NCBI GenBank assembly: GCA_934322085.1
Contig: CAKRGF010000003.1
Span: forward strand, 1 to 64,000
Source of the DNA: an uncultured Eubacterium sp.
Lineage (GTDB): Bacteria > Bacillota > Clostridia > Lachnospirales > Lachnospiraceae
Direction: 5' to 3'
DNA: 64,000 nucleotides
In this document: piece by piece, positions 9,163 through 17,970 of the stretch
How the letters are laid out: every line of letters starts with the position of its first letter
How positions within the stretch are numbered: position 1 is the first letter of the stretch
The notes under the pieces: generated by a model
The model's input: the letters and a program-made list of their open reading frames with translations, nothing else
What the model was told of the DNA's origin: nothing
Databases searched by the model: none
Position numbers and translations under genes: made by a program

Positions 9163-10413
9163 ATGGCGATTGAAATATGGGGCGGACAATGCGTACATGG
9201 AGAGAGTGTGGTACAGGGCAGTAAAAATGCAGCCCTGCCGTTGATTGCGGCTGCACTTTTGTGCGGTGGGCAGACAGTACTCACAAACTGTCCGCAAATT
9301 CATGATGTAGAAGTGATGCTGTCTTTAGTGGAAGGATTAGGGGGCAGCGTTTTGGTTGAAGGACATCAGGTGATGATTGATTCACATACGTTCGACAAGG
9401 CGGTGATTTGTCAGGATGCTGTAAAAGAACTGCGTGCTTCCGTTTTATTTATGGGGGCATGCCTTGCGAAATTTGGTGAGGTTACCATTTCTTATCCGGG
9501 AGGCTGCTCGATTGGAAAGCGGCCGATTGATTTCCACATTCATGCCTTTCAAAAAATGGGTGCAGAGATTGTGGAAGAGGAAGACAAAATGATATGCCGG
9601 TGTATAAAACCACTGCATGGTGCGGATATTGTTCTCCCGTTTCCAAGTGTAGGGGCAACGGAAAATGTGATTTTAGCAGCATCTCTGGCAGAGGGAGAGA
9701 CGATCATCGAGAATGCAGCGTGCGAGCCGGAAATTGTGGAATTGTGCCGTTTTTTGAAAGTGGCAGGAGCAAAGATTTTTGGTGAGGGAACCAGACGGAT
9801 CCGGATTGTGGGACAGAAGAAACTCTGTGGTGTTCCGTGGACTGTGTGCGGTGACCGGATTGTGTTTTTTACGTTTGCTATGCTGGTGGCAGGATGCGGC
9901 GGTTGTCTCTCTCTAAGATCAGAAGATTTGTTTGGCGAGAAAGAAAGAGAAATCTGGCATTGTCTGGGCGGTGAGGAGACAAGAGAAAAGCGCTATGTCC
10001 GGTTAGAGAAAAAAAGACCGGCGAAAGCTATTTCTTACGTTGCCACTGGACCATATCCTGCATTCCCAACGGACGATCAGTCATTACTCCTTCCAGTTCT
10101 GGCAAAGGTAAACGGAGTGAGTACGGTAGAGGAAAAAGTGTTTGAAAATCGTTTCCGTCTGATTGGACAGCTTCATAAGATGGGGGCGAATATTGATTTT
10201 GTCAGTAACCGTGCAAGAATTACCGGCGTGACAAAGCTTCATGGGGCAAATGTTGTGGCATGGGATTTGCGAAGTGGTGCTGGTCTTGTAGTTGCGGCGG
10301 CAATGGCAGATGGGAAAACCCGGATTGAGCAGGAAAATCTGATTGAGCGTGGTTATGAAAATTTAGTTTCCCGTGTCAGTGAGATTGGAATTCAGGCAAA
10401 AAAATGTTTGTGA
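9163..10413 (+). CDS. murA: UDP-GlcNAc 1-carboxyvinyltransferase MurA
   Basis: MurA transfers enolpyruvate from PEP to UDP-GlcNAc, the committed step of peptidoglycan synthesis and the target of fosfomycin. The 416-residue protein begins with the substrate-binding GSKNAALPLIAAALL, carries the catalytic loop YPGGCSIGKRPIDFH with the reactive cysteine, and repeats the inside-out barrel in its second half (TDDQSLLLPVLAKVNG, FENRFRLIGQLHKMGA). The middle third is more divergent than usual for the family, with a short insertion-rich stretch near residues 245-285. It occupies the place where murG and murB stand in Bacillus. Confidence 0.92.
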   Translation: MAIEIWGGQCVHGESVVQGSKNAALPLIAAALLCGGQTVLTNCPQIHDVEVMLSLVEGLGGSVLVEGHQVMIDSHTFDKAVICQDAVKELRASVLFMGACLAKFGEVTISYPGGCSIGKRPIDFHIHAFQKMGAEIVEEEDKMICRCIKPLHGADIVLPFPSVGATENVILAASLAEGETIIENAACEPEIVELCRFLKVAGAKIFGEGTRRIRIVGQKKLCGVPWTVCGDRIVFFTFAMLVAGCGGCLSLRSEDLFGEKEREIWHCLGGEETREKRYVRLEKKRPAKAISYVATGPYPAFPTDDQSLLLPVLAKVNGVSTVEEKVFENRFRLIGQLHKMGANIDFVSNRARITGVTKLHGANVVAWDLRSGAGLVVAAAMADGKTRIEQENLIERGYENLVSRVSEIGIQAKKCL

Positions 10414-10428
10414 GAAAGGATGACTTCT

Positions 10429-11154
10429 ATGGAAGAACAAAGGAAAAGTCATAAAGGAATGTGGGTGATAGGAGCAGTTGTTGTGGTACTTTTATTCTGC
10501 GCATTTTTCTTTCGTGTGAAAAAAGTATCGGTTGAGGGAAACACCTATTACAGCAGCCGTGAAATGGAAGAAAAATTCCAGTCAAATATATTTGAAAAAA
10601 ACATTATGACATTTTGGCTTATGCAGAAGTTATCGTTAACTCCGGATTTGCCATTTGTACGTGAATATGAAGTGAGTTATCCGTCCACGAATGAGATTCA
10701 CATTAAACTGTATGAGAAAAGCATCGTGGCAGGAATCGCGTATTCGAACCAGTATATTTATTTTGATAAAGACGGAATTGTACTGCAAAGTTCGGACAAA
10801 GCCGTAAAGGGGATTCCTCTGTTTGAAACGAAGAATCTGACGACCTTTACGTTATATTCAAAAGTGCAGATGGAAGATGATTCTCTTTTGAGCCAGATTT
10901 TAAATTTGGCAAACCTATTTAAGCATTATCAGGTGAACTGGGATAAGGTCGTATTTGACAGTAAGAATGAAGCTTATCTGTATGCCGGTGAAATTCAGGT
11001 ATCCCTCGGCAAAAAGGAGAATTATGATGAAGAAATTTCCGCGCTTTCAAGTGTTCTTGCCAAGGTTGAGAAAAATGGACAGACAGGGGAAATTGATTTA
11101 CGAAACTATAAAGTTGGCGGTGATGTTATTTTGAAACAGCCAAAAAATGAATAA
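10429..11154 (+). CDS. divIB: DivIB/FtsQ-type cell division protein
   Basis: DivIB/FtsQ is a bitopic divisome protein that binds FtsL and FtsB/DivIC. The 241-residue product has a short basic cytoplasmic tail, one membrane helix (about residues 10-28), then the POTRA domain beginning FRVKKVSVEGNTYYSSREM, followed by a DivIB/FtsQ-like domain. The in-frame ATG at 10420 overlaps the AGAAAGGA ribosome binding site (10413-10420); that site fits the ATG at 10429 instead. The stop is followed by an apparent promoter for ftsZ. Confidence 0.9.
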   Translation: MEEQRKSHKGMWVIGAVVVVLLFCAFFFRVKKVSVEGNTYYSSREMEEKFQSNIFEKNIMTFWLMQKLSLTPDLPFVREYEVSYPSTNEIHIKLYEKSIVAGIAYSNQYIYFDKDGIVLQSSDKAVKGIPLFETKNLTTFTLYSKVQMEDDSLLSQILNLANLFKHYQVNWDKVVFDSKNEAYLYAGEIQVSLGKKENYDEEISALSSVLAKVEKNGQTGEIDLRNYKVGGDVILKQPKNE

Positions 11155-11178
11155 GTTGCTAATTTTGTAAATTTGTAC

Positions 11179-11212
11179 TTGATTATTCATACAAAAAAAC
11201 GTATTATATAAT
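11179..11212 (+). promoter_or_regulatory. Sigma-A promoter for ftsZ-secG
   Basis: TTGATT at 11179-11184 and TATTAT at 11202-11207 are 17 bases apart; an overlapping TATAAT lies at 11207-11212. The element is in the 110-base gap between divIB and ftsZ and would give a leader of about 50 bases. It suggests that ftsZ has its own promoter besides read-through from the dcw cluster. Confidence 0.65.
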
Positions 11213-11264
11213 TATATGTGGCTGTGCATAATGATTTCTATTGAATATAGAAGGAGGAACTGTT

Positions 11265-12518
11265 GTGTTAGAGATTATGACGAGTGAGGCAGAGAATGAA
11301 ACAGCGAATCTACTGGTAATTGGTGTTGGTGGAGCTGGAAATAATGCCGTGAATCGAATGATAGATGAGGGCATCAAGGGTGTCGAATTTGTATGTATTA
11401 ATACGGACAAGCAAGTTTTAAAACGCTGTAAGGCACCGATTTGTATGCAGATTGGGGAAAAACTGACAAAGGGACTTGGAGCCGGAGCAAAGCCTGAAAT
11501 TGGAGAAAAGGCTGCGGAAGAGAGCCGCGATGAATTAGCTGAGATTGTAAAAGATGCCGATATGGTATTTGTTACCTGCGGTATGGGTGGTGGAACCGGA
11601 ACCGGTGCTGCACCTGTTGTTGCTAAAATTGCAAAAGATATGGGTAAACTGACGGTAGGTATCGTCACAAAGCCATTTAATTTTGAAGGTAAAATCCGTA
11701 TGAAAAATGCGCTCGGTGGAATTGAGAAACTCAAAGAGTGCGTGGATACATTGATTGTAATTCCGAATGATAAACTGCTTGCAATCTGCGACCGCAGAAC
11801 GACGATGCCGGAGGCTTTGAAAAAAGCGGATGAGGTATTACAGCAGGGTGTTCAGGGTATTACGGATTTGATTAACACGCCGGCACTGATTAATCTTGAC
11901 TTTGCCGATGTTGTAACGGTAATGAAAGATAAGGGAATTGCACATATTGGTATCGGTGAAGGTAAAGGCGATGAGAAGTGTATCGATGCTGTGAAACAGG
12001 CAATCACCAGTCCGCTTCTGGAGACATCCATTGACGGGGCAACACATGTTATTATTAATGTGTCTGGTGAGGTTAGTCTGATTGAGGCCAATGAGGCTGC
12101 TACTTATGTTCAGGAACTGGCAGGAGAGGATGCGACGATTATCTTTGGTGCCATGTATGACGAGACAAGTTCGGATTCTGTTATGATTACAGTAATTGCA
12201 ACCGGACTTGATCAGGAGGCAAAGTCTGCTTCATCCTTTAGTTCCGGTTTTGGCGCATCCAGTACGCCAAGCTTTTTGAAAAATCGTCAAACAACTCCAC
12301 AGAGAAGTGGTTTGAGCTTTTTAGATGGATTTAACAGTCAGGCAAAGAAAAGCCCGGTTTCCGGAGTCTCTCAGACAAGAGGCACAGAGCACTCTGCTGT
12401 AAAAGAGGAAATGCCGGTAGTGAGCCGCGGACTTGCAAATCCAATGTCAAATGGCAAACAAGGAATGGATGATATTAAGATTCCTACATTCCTTACCAAT
12501 AAGAAACAGGAGGACTAG
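11265..12518 (+). CDS. ftsZ: Cell division GTPase FtsZ
   Basis: FtsZ is the tubulin-like GTPase that forms the cytokinetic ring. The 417-residue protein has VIGVGGAGNNAVNRM near the N-terminus, NTDKQVL, the tubulin signature GMGGGTGTGAAP, the T7-loop region NLDFADV, a variable serine- and glutamine-rich linker, and the conserved C-terminal peptide DDIKIPTFL that binds partner proteins. AAGGAGG at 11251-11257 fits the GTG at 11265; an in-frame TTG at 11241 lies upstream of that site. No ftsA precedes it, so membrane tethering must rely on ftsA elsewhere or on SepF. Confidence 0.98.
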   Translation: MLEIMTSEAENETANLLVIGVGGAGNNAVNRMIDEGIKGVEFVCINTDKQVLKRCKAPICMQIGEKLTKGLGAGAKPEIGEKAAEESRDELAEIVKDADMVFVTCGMGGGTGTGAAPVVAKIAKDMGKLTVGIVTKPFNFEGKIRMKNALGGIEKLKECVDTLIVIPNDKLLAICDRRTTMPEALKKADEVLQQGVQGITDLINTPALINLDFADVVTVMKDKGIAHIGIGEGKGDEKCIDAVKQAITSPLLETSIDGATHVIINVSGEVSLIEANEAATYVQELAGEDATIIFGAMYDETSSDSVMITVIATGLDQEAKSASSFSSGFGASSTPSFLKNRQTTPQRSGLSFLDGFNSQAKKSPVSGVSQTRGTEHSAVKEEMPVVSRGLANPMSNGKQGMDDIKIPTFLTNKKQED

Positions 12519-12521
12519 AAA

Positions 12522-12764
12522 ATGTCAACATTAAAGATGATTGCGACAGTTGCATATATTATTATTTGTATTGCGCTCGTAATTGTAGTATTGATGCAGG
12601 AAGGAAAAACATCAGGTCTTGGCGCTTTGAGTGGTGCCGCAGATAGTTATTGGTCAAAAAACAAAGGTCGTTCCCAGGAAGGAATGCTTGTTAAAATTAC
12701 CAGAGTACTTGCCGTATTATTCGTTGTATTATCGGTTATTCTTTGTACTTCATGGTTAGACTAA
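12522..12764 (+). CDS. secG: Preprotein translocase subunit SecG
   Basis: SecG is the small auxiliary subunit of the SecYEG channel. The 80-residue protein has two membrane helices (about 5-24 and 57-78) around a cytoplasmic loop with the family signature VLMQEGKTSGLGALSGAADS. It starts 3 bases after the ftsZ stop, with GGAGGA overlapping the ftsZ end, so the two are cotranscribed. A strong terminator follows. Confidence 0.93.
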   Translation: MSTLKMIATVAYIIICIALVIVVLMQEGKTSGLGALSGAADSYWSKNKGRSQEGMLVKITRVLAVLFVVLSVILCTSWLD

Positions 12765-12807
12765 GAAAAGATTTGTTTGTGAATCAGGCATACGATGACA
12801 AAGTAAG

Positions 12808-12845
12808 ACACTTCCTCACAGCAGTTTGAGGGGGTGTTTTGTTTT
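12808..12845 (+). terminator. Rho-independent terminator after secG
   Basis: An 11-bp stem (12808-12818 with 12827-12837, two G-U pairs) with an 8-base loop is followed by the T-rich run TTTTGTTTTG. It separates the dcw cluster from rnr, whose start is only about 40 bases downstream. Confidence 0.85.
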
Positions 12846-12883
12846 GTCTTTGGACTTTGATTAGATATATGAGGAGAAAGAAA

Positions 12884-15037
12884 ATGCAGGATGAAAGAAT
12901 GCATGAGCGGGAACAAATGATTCTATCTTTTGTGGAAGATGAACATTACCGCCCAATGAAAATAAAAGGAATGGCGGCACTTATGAATGTTCCGAAGAAG
13001 CAGAGGGGAGAATTTCATGAGGTCCTTGACCGTCTTATTGCGAAAGGGAAAATTGCGATAAACAGAAGGGGACTTGTTGGACTGCCGGAGGAAAATATTG
13101 TTGTCGGAGAATTTATGGCAACCCAGAAGGGATTTGGTTTTGTAAGAGTGGAAGGTCAGAAAGAGGATATATTCATTCCGGAGCCATATTGCAACCATGC
13201 CTTTCATGGTGATTTAGTAAAAGTTCTTTTGAAAAAAAGTGCCGGGATGTCAGGAAGACGACCAGAAGGTGAAGTAATCCAGATTGTGAAACGTGCCATT
13301 CATACGGTTGTTGGAACGTTTCAGAGAAAAGGGAAAATCACATTTGTCCTGCCGGATAATTTAAAATGGAATCAGGATATTTATATTCCAAAGGGAGCAG
13401 CCTTAGAGGCGGAAAATGGACATAAGGTAGTTGTTGAAATTACGGATTACGGAGATGACAAGAAAAGTCCGGAAGGTTATGTGACACAGATATTAGGACG
13501 GCCAAGTGACCCGGGCGTCGATATCATGTCGATTGTGAAAGGCTTTGGTCTGCCGGATTCATTTCCGGATGAGGTGATGGCGCAGGTGGCAAAAATTCCG
13601 CTTGTCGTGGAGCCGTCGGAGATTGGTGGACGCGTGGATTTAAGAAATCAGGATACTGTTACCATCGATGGGGAAGATGCAAAAGATTTGGACGATGCGA
13701 TTACATTAAGTAAGACGTCAGAGGGCGAGTATGAACTTGGCGTTCATATTGCGGATGTATCCCATTATGTCACGGAACATTCTCCGCTTGATAAAGAAGC
13801 TCTTAATCGCGGGACAAGCGTTTATTTAGTGGACCGTGTAATACCAATGCTTCCGTTTGCACTTAGCAACGGAATCTGCTCGTTAAATGCTGGTGTCGAT
13901 CGTCTGGCGTTAAGCTGTATGATGACAATTGACAAAAAGGGACAGGTGAAATCGCACCGTATTGCGGAGACAGTGATTCGTGTCAATGAGCGGATGAGTT
14001 ATACGGATGTGAATGATATTGTTACCAATCATAAAAAAGAAACCTGCGAGCGGTATGAGAAACTCGTGCCGATGTTTGAGGCAATGAAGGAACTGGCTTT
14101 GATTCTTCGAAAAAAAAGAAAGAAAAAAGGTTCCATTGACTTTGATTTCCCAGAGTGTAAAATAAAATTGGATGACAAAGGGCATCCGGTTGCCATTGAG
14201 CCATATGATAGGAATATTGCAACCAAAATAATTGAGGAATTTATGCTGGCGGCAAATCAGGTAGTGGCAGAAGAATATTTCTGGATGGATATTCCGTTTG
14301 TATATCGTACACATGAATATCCAGATGCGGAAAAAATTCAGGATTTAGCGCGCATGACGGCTGGTTTTGGACACCATATCAAACTGAGCCAGGGAGAAAT
14401 TCATCCGCGGGAAATTCAGAAATTAATTGAGGAAATCGAAGGAACAAAGGAAGAGGCTTTTTTGAGCCGTCTGACTTTGCGGGCAATGAAGCGGGCACAG
14501 TATACGACAGTAAACACCGGACATTTTGGTCTGGCGACTCAGTATTACTGCCACTTTACTTCACCAATCCGCCGTTATCCGGATTTGCAGATTCACCGAA
14601 TCATCAAAGAGAATCTCAGGTATGGACATTCGCAAAAAAGAATTGCCCATTATGAATCCATTTTGCCTGGAGTTGCGAAGCGATGCAGTGACCGCGAACG
14701 TTTAGCTGACGAGGCAGAGCGTGAAGTGGACAAAATGAAAAAGGTAGAATATATGCAGGCTCATATTGGAGAAATATATGAGGGAATCATCAGCGGTGTT
14801 ACGTCGTGGGGTATTTATGTGGAACTTGACAACACAGTGGAAGGAATGATTCGTCTTGCCGATATGGATGATGACCAGTATGAATATCAGGAAGAAAAAT
14901 ACCGCGTGATTGGGCATTATTCCGGAAAAGAATATAGTATGGGGCAAAATGTAAAAATTCGTGTGATTGGAGCGGACCGGCTGACCAGAACAATTGATTT
15001 TTCGATTGCCGATAATCCGCCAAAGGATAGTGAATAA
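12884..15037 (+). CDS. rnr: Ribonuclease R
   Basis: RNase R is a 3'-5' exoribonuclease that degrades structured RNA and works with tmRNA-SmpB in the decay of non-stop messages. The 717-residue protein has an N-terminal winged helix, cold-shock domains (EFMATQKGFGFVRVEGQ), the catalytic RNB domain with DGEDAKDLDDAI (metal-binding aspartates), HFTSPIRRYPDLQIHR, and a C-terminal S1 domain (GEIYEGIISGVTSWGIYVEL). Start ATG 12884 is preceded by AGGAGA at 12872-12877. smpB follows within 12 bases, an arrangement conserved in Firmicutes. It lacks the long basic C-terminal tail of some orthologues. Confidence 0.96.
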   Translation: MQDERMHEREQMILSFVEDEHYRPMKIKGMAALMNVPKKQRGEFHEVLDRLIAKGKIAINRRGLVGLPEENIVVGEFMATQKGFGFVRVEGQKEDIFIPEPYCNHAFHGDLVKVLLKKSAGMSGRRPEGEVIQIVKRAIHTVVGTFQRKGKITFVLPDNLKWNQDIYIPKGAALEAENGHKVVVEITDYGDDKKSPEGYVTQILGRPSDPGVDIMSIVKGFGLPDSFPDEVMAQVAKIPLVVEPSEIGGRVDLRNQDTVTIDGEDAKDLDDAITLSKTSEGEYELGVHIADVSHYVTEHSPLDKEALNRGTSVYLVDRVIPMLPFALSNGICSLNAGVDRLALSCMMTIDKKGQVKSHRIAETVIRVNERMSYTDVNDIVTNHKKETCERYEKLVPMFEAMKELALILRKKRKKKGSIDFDFPECKIKLDDKGHPVAIEPYDRNIATKIIEEFMLAANQVVAEEYFWMDIPFVYRTHEYPDAEKIQDLARMTAGFGHHIKLSQGEIHPREIQKLIEEIEGTKEEAFLSRLTLRAMKRAQYTTVNTGHFGLATQYYCHFTSPIRRYPDLQIHRIIKENLRYGHSQKRIAHYESILPGVAKRCSDRERLADEAEREVDKMKKVEYMQAHIGEIYEGIISGVTSWGIYVELDNTVEGMIRLADMDDDQYEYQEEKYRVIGHYSGKEYSMGQNVKIRVIGADRLTRTIDFSIADNPPKDSE

Positions 15038-15049
15038 AGGAGAAAAATC

Positions 15050-15517
15050 ATGGGAAAAGAAACACGTAAATTAATTGCAAATAATAAAAAAGCATGGCAT
15101 GATTACTTTATTGAGGAAAAGTATGAAGCTGGTATTGAACTAGTGGGCACGGAAGTGAAATCGGTCAGACAGGGACACTGCAGTATTAAGGAGGCCTTTA
15201 TCCGCATTGATAAAAATAATGAAGTGCAGATTTATGGTATGCATATCAATCCGTATGAAAAAGGCAATATTTTTAACAAAGACCCGCTGCGTGTAAGGAA
15301 ACTTCTGCTTCACAAATATGAGATTCGTAAACTGATTGGAAAGATGAATCAAAAAGGTTATACGTTAGTTCCGCTTAGTGTATATTTTAAGGGAAGTCTG
15401 ATAAAGGTCGAGATTGCTTTGGCAAAAGGTAAAAAATTATATGATAAACGTCAGGATATTGCTAAAAAAGACCAGCGTCGGGCGGCAGAACGGGAGTTTA
15501 AAGTGAAAAATTTATAA
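15050..15517 (+). CDS. smpB: tmRNA-binding protein SmpB
   Basis: SmpB binds tmRNA and carries it to stalled ribosomes in trans-translation. The 155-residue protein shows IANNKKAWHDYFIEEKYEAG, the GTEVKSVRQG motif, and a basic C-terminal tail (DKRQDIAKKDQRRAAEREFK) that enters the mRNA channel. It forms an operon with rnr. The ssrA (tmRNA) gene often lies just downstream in related genomes; here the next element is the Trp T-box, and no tmRNA-like sequence was seen. Confidence 0.97.
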   Translation: MGKETRKLIANNKKAWHDYFIEEKYEAGIELVGTEVKSVRQGHCSIKEAFIRIDKNNEVQIYGMHINPYEKGNIFNKDPLRVRKLLLHKYEIRKLIGKMNQKGYTLVPLSVYFKGSLIKVEIALAKGKKLYDKRQDIAKKDQRRAAEREFKVKNL

Positions 15518-15523
15518 AAAATG

Positions 15524-15552
15524 TTGACACCAAAAAAAAATGAGAGTATATT
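15524..15552 (+). promoter_or_regulatory. Sigma-A promoter of the trp operon
   Basis: TTGACA at 15524-15529 and TATATT at 15547-15552 are separated by 17 bases. The start point would fall near 15559, just before the T-box leader. Confidence 0.85.
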
Positions 15553-15559
15553 AGTAGCA

Positions 15560-15846
15560 GATGGAAAAACCGTTGACCGAGAGTAGTAAGTGTCTATGTC
15601 GTTTTCAGAGAGTTGCCGGCAGGTGCGAGGCAATAGCCAGTAGACAGTGAATGGACTCGGGAGGGCAGCTTGAAATCAAATCTGAGAGTAGACGCTGACG
15701 GAGACCTGAACCGTTATCTACAGGAATGCATGATGGTGCATGATTGAGTGGATTACTTTGTAATCAATGTGGGTGGTACCGCAGGAGAATTTACAGCTCT
15801 TGTCCCTATATCCGAAGAAGGATAGGGATAAGAGCTTTTTTATTTC
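15560..15846 (+). promoter_or_regulatory. T-box leader, probably tRNA-Trp responsive, controlling the trp operon
   Basis: The leader contains the T-box sequence GGGTGGTACCGC at 15771-15782, which in its bulge pairs with the uncharged tRNA acceptor end. A Stem I domain spans about 15575-15675. In it the specifier region reads GTGAATGGACTCGG, with CTCGG pairing back to CCGAG upstream, so the specifier codon is most likely TGG (Trp) at 15652-15654. A terminator stem follows (15795-15813 with 15819-15835) with a T run at 15836-15841. Uncharged tRNA-Trp would favour the antiterminator and allow transcription of trpE. Specifier assignment is by position and by the downstream genes. Confidence 0.93.
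15795..15841 (+). terminator. T-box regulatory terminator
   Basis: A long stem with AGCTCTTGTCCCTA on the 5' side and TAGGGATAAGAGCT on the 3' side is followed by TTTTTT. Formation is mutually exclusive with the T-box antiterminator. Confidence 0.9.
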
Positions 15847-15922
15847 CTAAGATTACTGCTTATACTCCCGATTCAATCACACCATTCCCAAAAGCAAAAA
15901 ATGCTTTAGAATGGAGGTAAGT

Positions 15923-17389
15923 ATGACAACAAAAACGTTAGAAGAAGTGAAAGAACTGGCAAAAGGGTATGATTTAGTGCCGATTCAGGAAGAAATTTTT
16001 GCCGATTTGGTTACGCCGATTCAGTTATTGAGAAAGATAGCGGCAGGGAAAAAGAATTATTACCTGTTAGAGAGTGTTGAGGGAGGAGAGAAATGGGGAC
16101 GTTATTCGTTCCTCGGATATGACCCTGTTATGCGGGTTTCCTGCAAGGAAAATACAGTAACGATAAAACAAAGACAGGAGACAAAAACGGTTGAGACAGA
16201 CGATTGTTTCCAGGTATTAAGAGATATCTTAGCAGAGCATAAAGCTCCTAAAATTGAAGGAATGCCACCATTTGCCGGTGGGTTTGTCGGATATTTTGCC
16301 TATGCGATGATTGCTCAGGCAGAAAAGAAACTTTTGGTTAAGCGGGGCGAATTTGAGGATTACGATTTGATGATGTTTGATAAGGTGATTGCCTATGACC
16401 ATCTGAAACAAAAAATTGTCCTTATTGTAAATGTCCGGACGGATGGTGATATTGCCGCCAACTATGCAAAAGCAAAAGCGGATATCAAAGGAATGATTGC
16501 CTTGATTCGCGATGAGACGAAGATTCCGGAGGAGCCGATTTATGACAAAGTGAAATTTGAGTGCAATGTAACAGAGGATGAATATACAAAGATTGTCGAA
16601 AAGACAAAAGAATATATTTACGATGGAGATATTTTTCAGGCAGTATTGTCAAGACGCTTTTCCAGTGATTATGAGGGAAGCCTGATTCATCCATACCGTG
16701 TACTGCGGACAACGAATCCGTCACCATACATGGTATATATGAATCTGGAAGATGTAGAAATCATGAGTACCTCACCAGAGACTTTGGTCCGTTTAGAAAA
16801 CGGGCGTTTAATTACATTCCCGGTTGCCGGTTCAAGACCGCGAGGCAAAGATGAGAAAGAAGACGAGGCACTTGTGGCGGATTTGTTATCCGATGAAAAA
16901 GAATTGTCGGAGCACAACATGTTAGTGGATTTGGGAAGAAATGATTTGGGAAGAATCTCCGAGTTTGGTTCGGTGGAAGTGACTAAATATAAAATGATTC
17001 ACAAGTATTCCAAAATCATGCACATCTGCTCACAGGTGGAAGGAAATATCCGAAAAGATAAGGATGCGCTAGATGCCATCGCTTCTGTACTGCCGGCGGG
17101 AACTTTATCGGGGGCACCGAAAATCCGTGCCTGTGAAATTATTGATGAACTGGAAAAAGAACCGCGCGGCATTTACGGTGGAGCACTTGGCTACATTGAT
17201 TTCAGCGGAAACTTAGACACTTGCATTGCCATTCGTATGGCAGTGAAAAAGAATGGTAAAGTTTATGTTCAGGCAGGCGGTGGTATTGTGGCAGACAGTA
17301 AACCACGAATGGAATACGAGGAGTCAGCCAACAAAGCAAAGGCTGTTATGCTTGCGATTGAAAATGCAAAGGAGGCGCTGAAACCATGA
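15923..17389 (+). CDS. trpE: Anthranilate synthase component I
   Basis: TrpE converts chorismate and ammonia (from TrpG) to anthranilate, the first step of tryptophan synthesis. The 488-residue protein has the allosteric LLES motif near residue 49, followed by the chorismate-binding fold with DGDIFQAVLSRRF, FPVAGSRPRGKDE, EHNMLVDLGRNDLGRIS, PAGTLSGAPKIRACEI and YGGALGYIDFSGNLDTCIAIR. The LLES serine suggests retained feedback inhibition by tryptophan. The ATG at 15923 follows GGAGG at 15913-15917; an in-frame ATG at 15911 overlaps that site. It is the first gene behind the T-box. Confidence 0.97.
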   Translation: MTTKTLEEVKELAKGYDLVPIQEEIFADLVTPIQLLRKIAAGKKNYYLLESVEGGEKWGRYSFLGYDPVMRVSCKENTVTIKQRQETKTVETDDCFQVLRDILAEHKAPKIEGMPPFAGGFVGYFAYAMIAQAEKKLLVKRGEFEDYDLMMFDKVIAYDHLKQKIVLIVNVRTDGDIAANYAKAKADIKGMIALIRDETKIPEEPIYDKVKFECNVTEDEYTKIVEKTKEYIYDGDIFQAVLSRRFSSDYEGSLIHPYRVLRTTNPSPYMVYMNLEDVEIMSTSPETLVRLENGRLITFPVAGSRPRGKDEKEDEALVADLLSDEKELSEHNMLVDLGRNDLGRISEFGSVEVTKYKMIHKYSKIMHICSQVEGNIRKDKDALDAIASVLPAGTLSGAPKIRACEIIDELEKEPRGIYGGALGYIDFSGNLDTCIAIRMAVKKNGKVYVQAGGGIVADSKPRMEYEESANKAKAVMLAIENAKEALKP

Positions 17390-17955
17390 TACTTCTAATT
17401 GATAATTACGATAGTTTTTCGTATAATCTGGTGCAGTTTTTCGGAACGGTTGAGCCGGATATCAAAGTGGTCCGCAACGATGAATGTACCATTGATGAAA
17501 TTCGGGCGATGAAGCCAACGCACATTATTTTGTCACCGGGGCCCGGATATCCGAAAGATGCCGGTATCTGTGAGGAAGTAATCGGGCAGTTAAAAGGCGA
17601 ATTTCCAATTCTTGGCGTGTGTCTTGGGCACCAGGCAATTTGTGAAGTGTTTGGCGCTAAAATCTGTCATGCCAAACAGTTAATGCATGGAAAACAAAGT
17701 GTAGTAACGATTGATAACGAAAACCCTATTTTTATGGGATTGGACAAACAGATTCCGGTGGCAAGATATCATTCACTGATTGCTGATCTTGCTTCCATGC
17801 CGGATGAGTTACAGGTGATTGCCAAAGACGAAAATGATGAAGTCATGGCAGTCTGCCATAAAAAATATCCGGTATACGGACTTCAGTTCCATCCGGAATC
17901 AATTCTTACCCCGCAGGGGATGACACTGGTAAATAATTTTTTAAAAATACATTAG
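17386..17955 (+). CDS. trpG: Anthranilate synthase component II (glutamine amidotransferase)
   Basis: TrpG hydrolyses glutamine and channels ammonia to TrpE. This 189-residue class I amidotransferase has LIDNYDSFSYNLVQF, the oxyanion region SPGPGYPKDAG, the nucleophile motif GVCLGHQAI and the catalytic His-Glu pair in LQFHPESILT. The start overlaps the trpE stop by 4 bases (ATGA), implying translational coupling. In Firmicutes such a subunit can also serve para-aminobenzoate synthesis (PabA); location in trp argues for TrpG. Confidence 0.96.
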   Translation: MILLIDNYDSFSYNLVQFFGTVEPDIKVVRNDECTIDEIRAMKPTHIILSPGPGYPKDAGICEEVIGQLKGEFPILGVCLGHQAICEVFGAKICHAKQLMHGKQSVVTIDNENPIFMGLDKQIPVARYHSLIADLASMPDELQVIAKDENDEVMAVCHKKYPVYGLQFHPESILTPQGMTLVNNFLKIH

Positions 17956-17970
17956 ATTGGAGTGACTGTC

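Noticed and set aside
15518..15560. tmRNA (ssrA) gene after smpB
   Set aside because: The sequence after smpB is a promoter and T-box leader; no tRNA-like ends or tag frame were seen.
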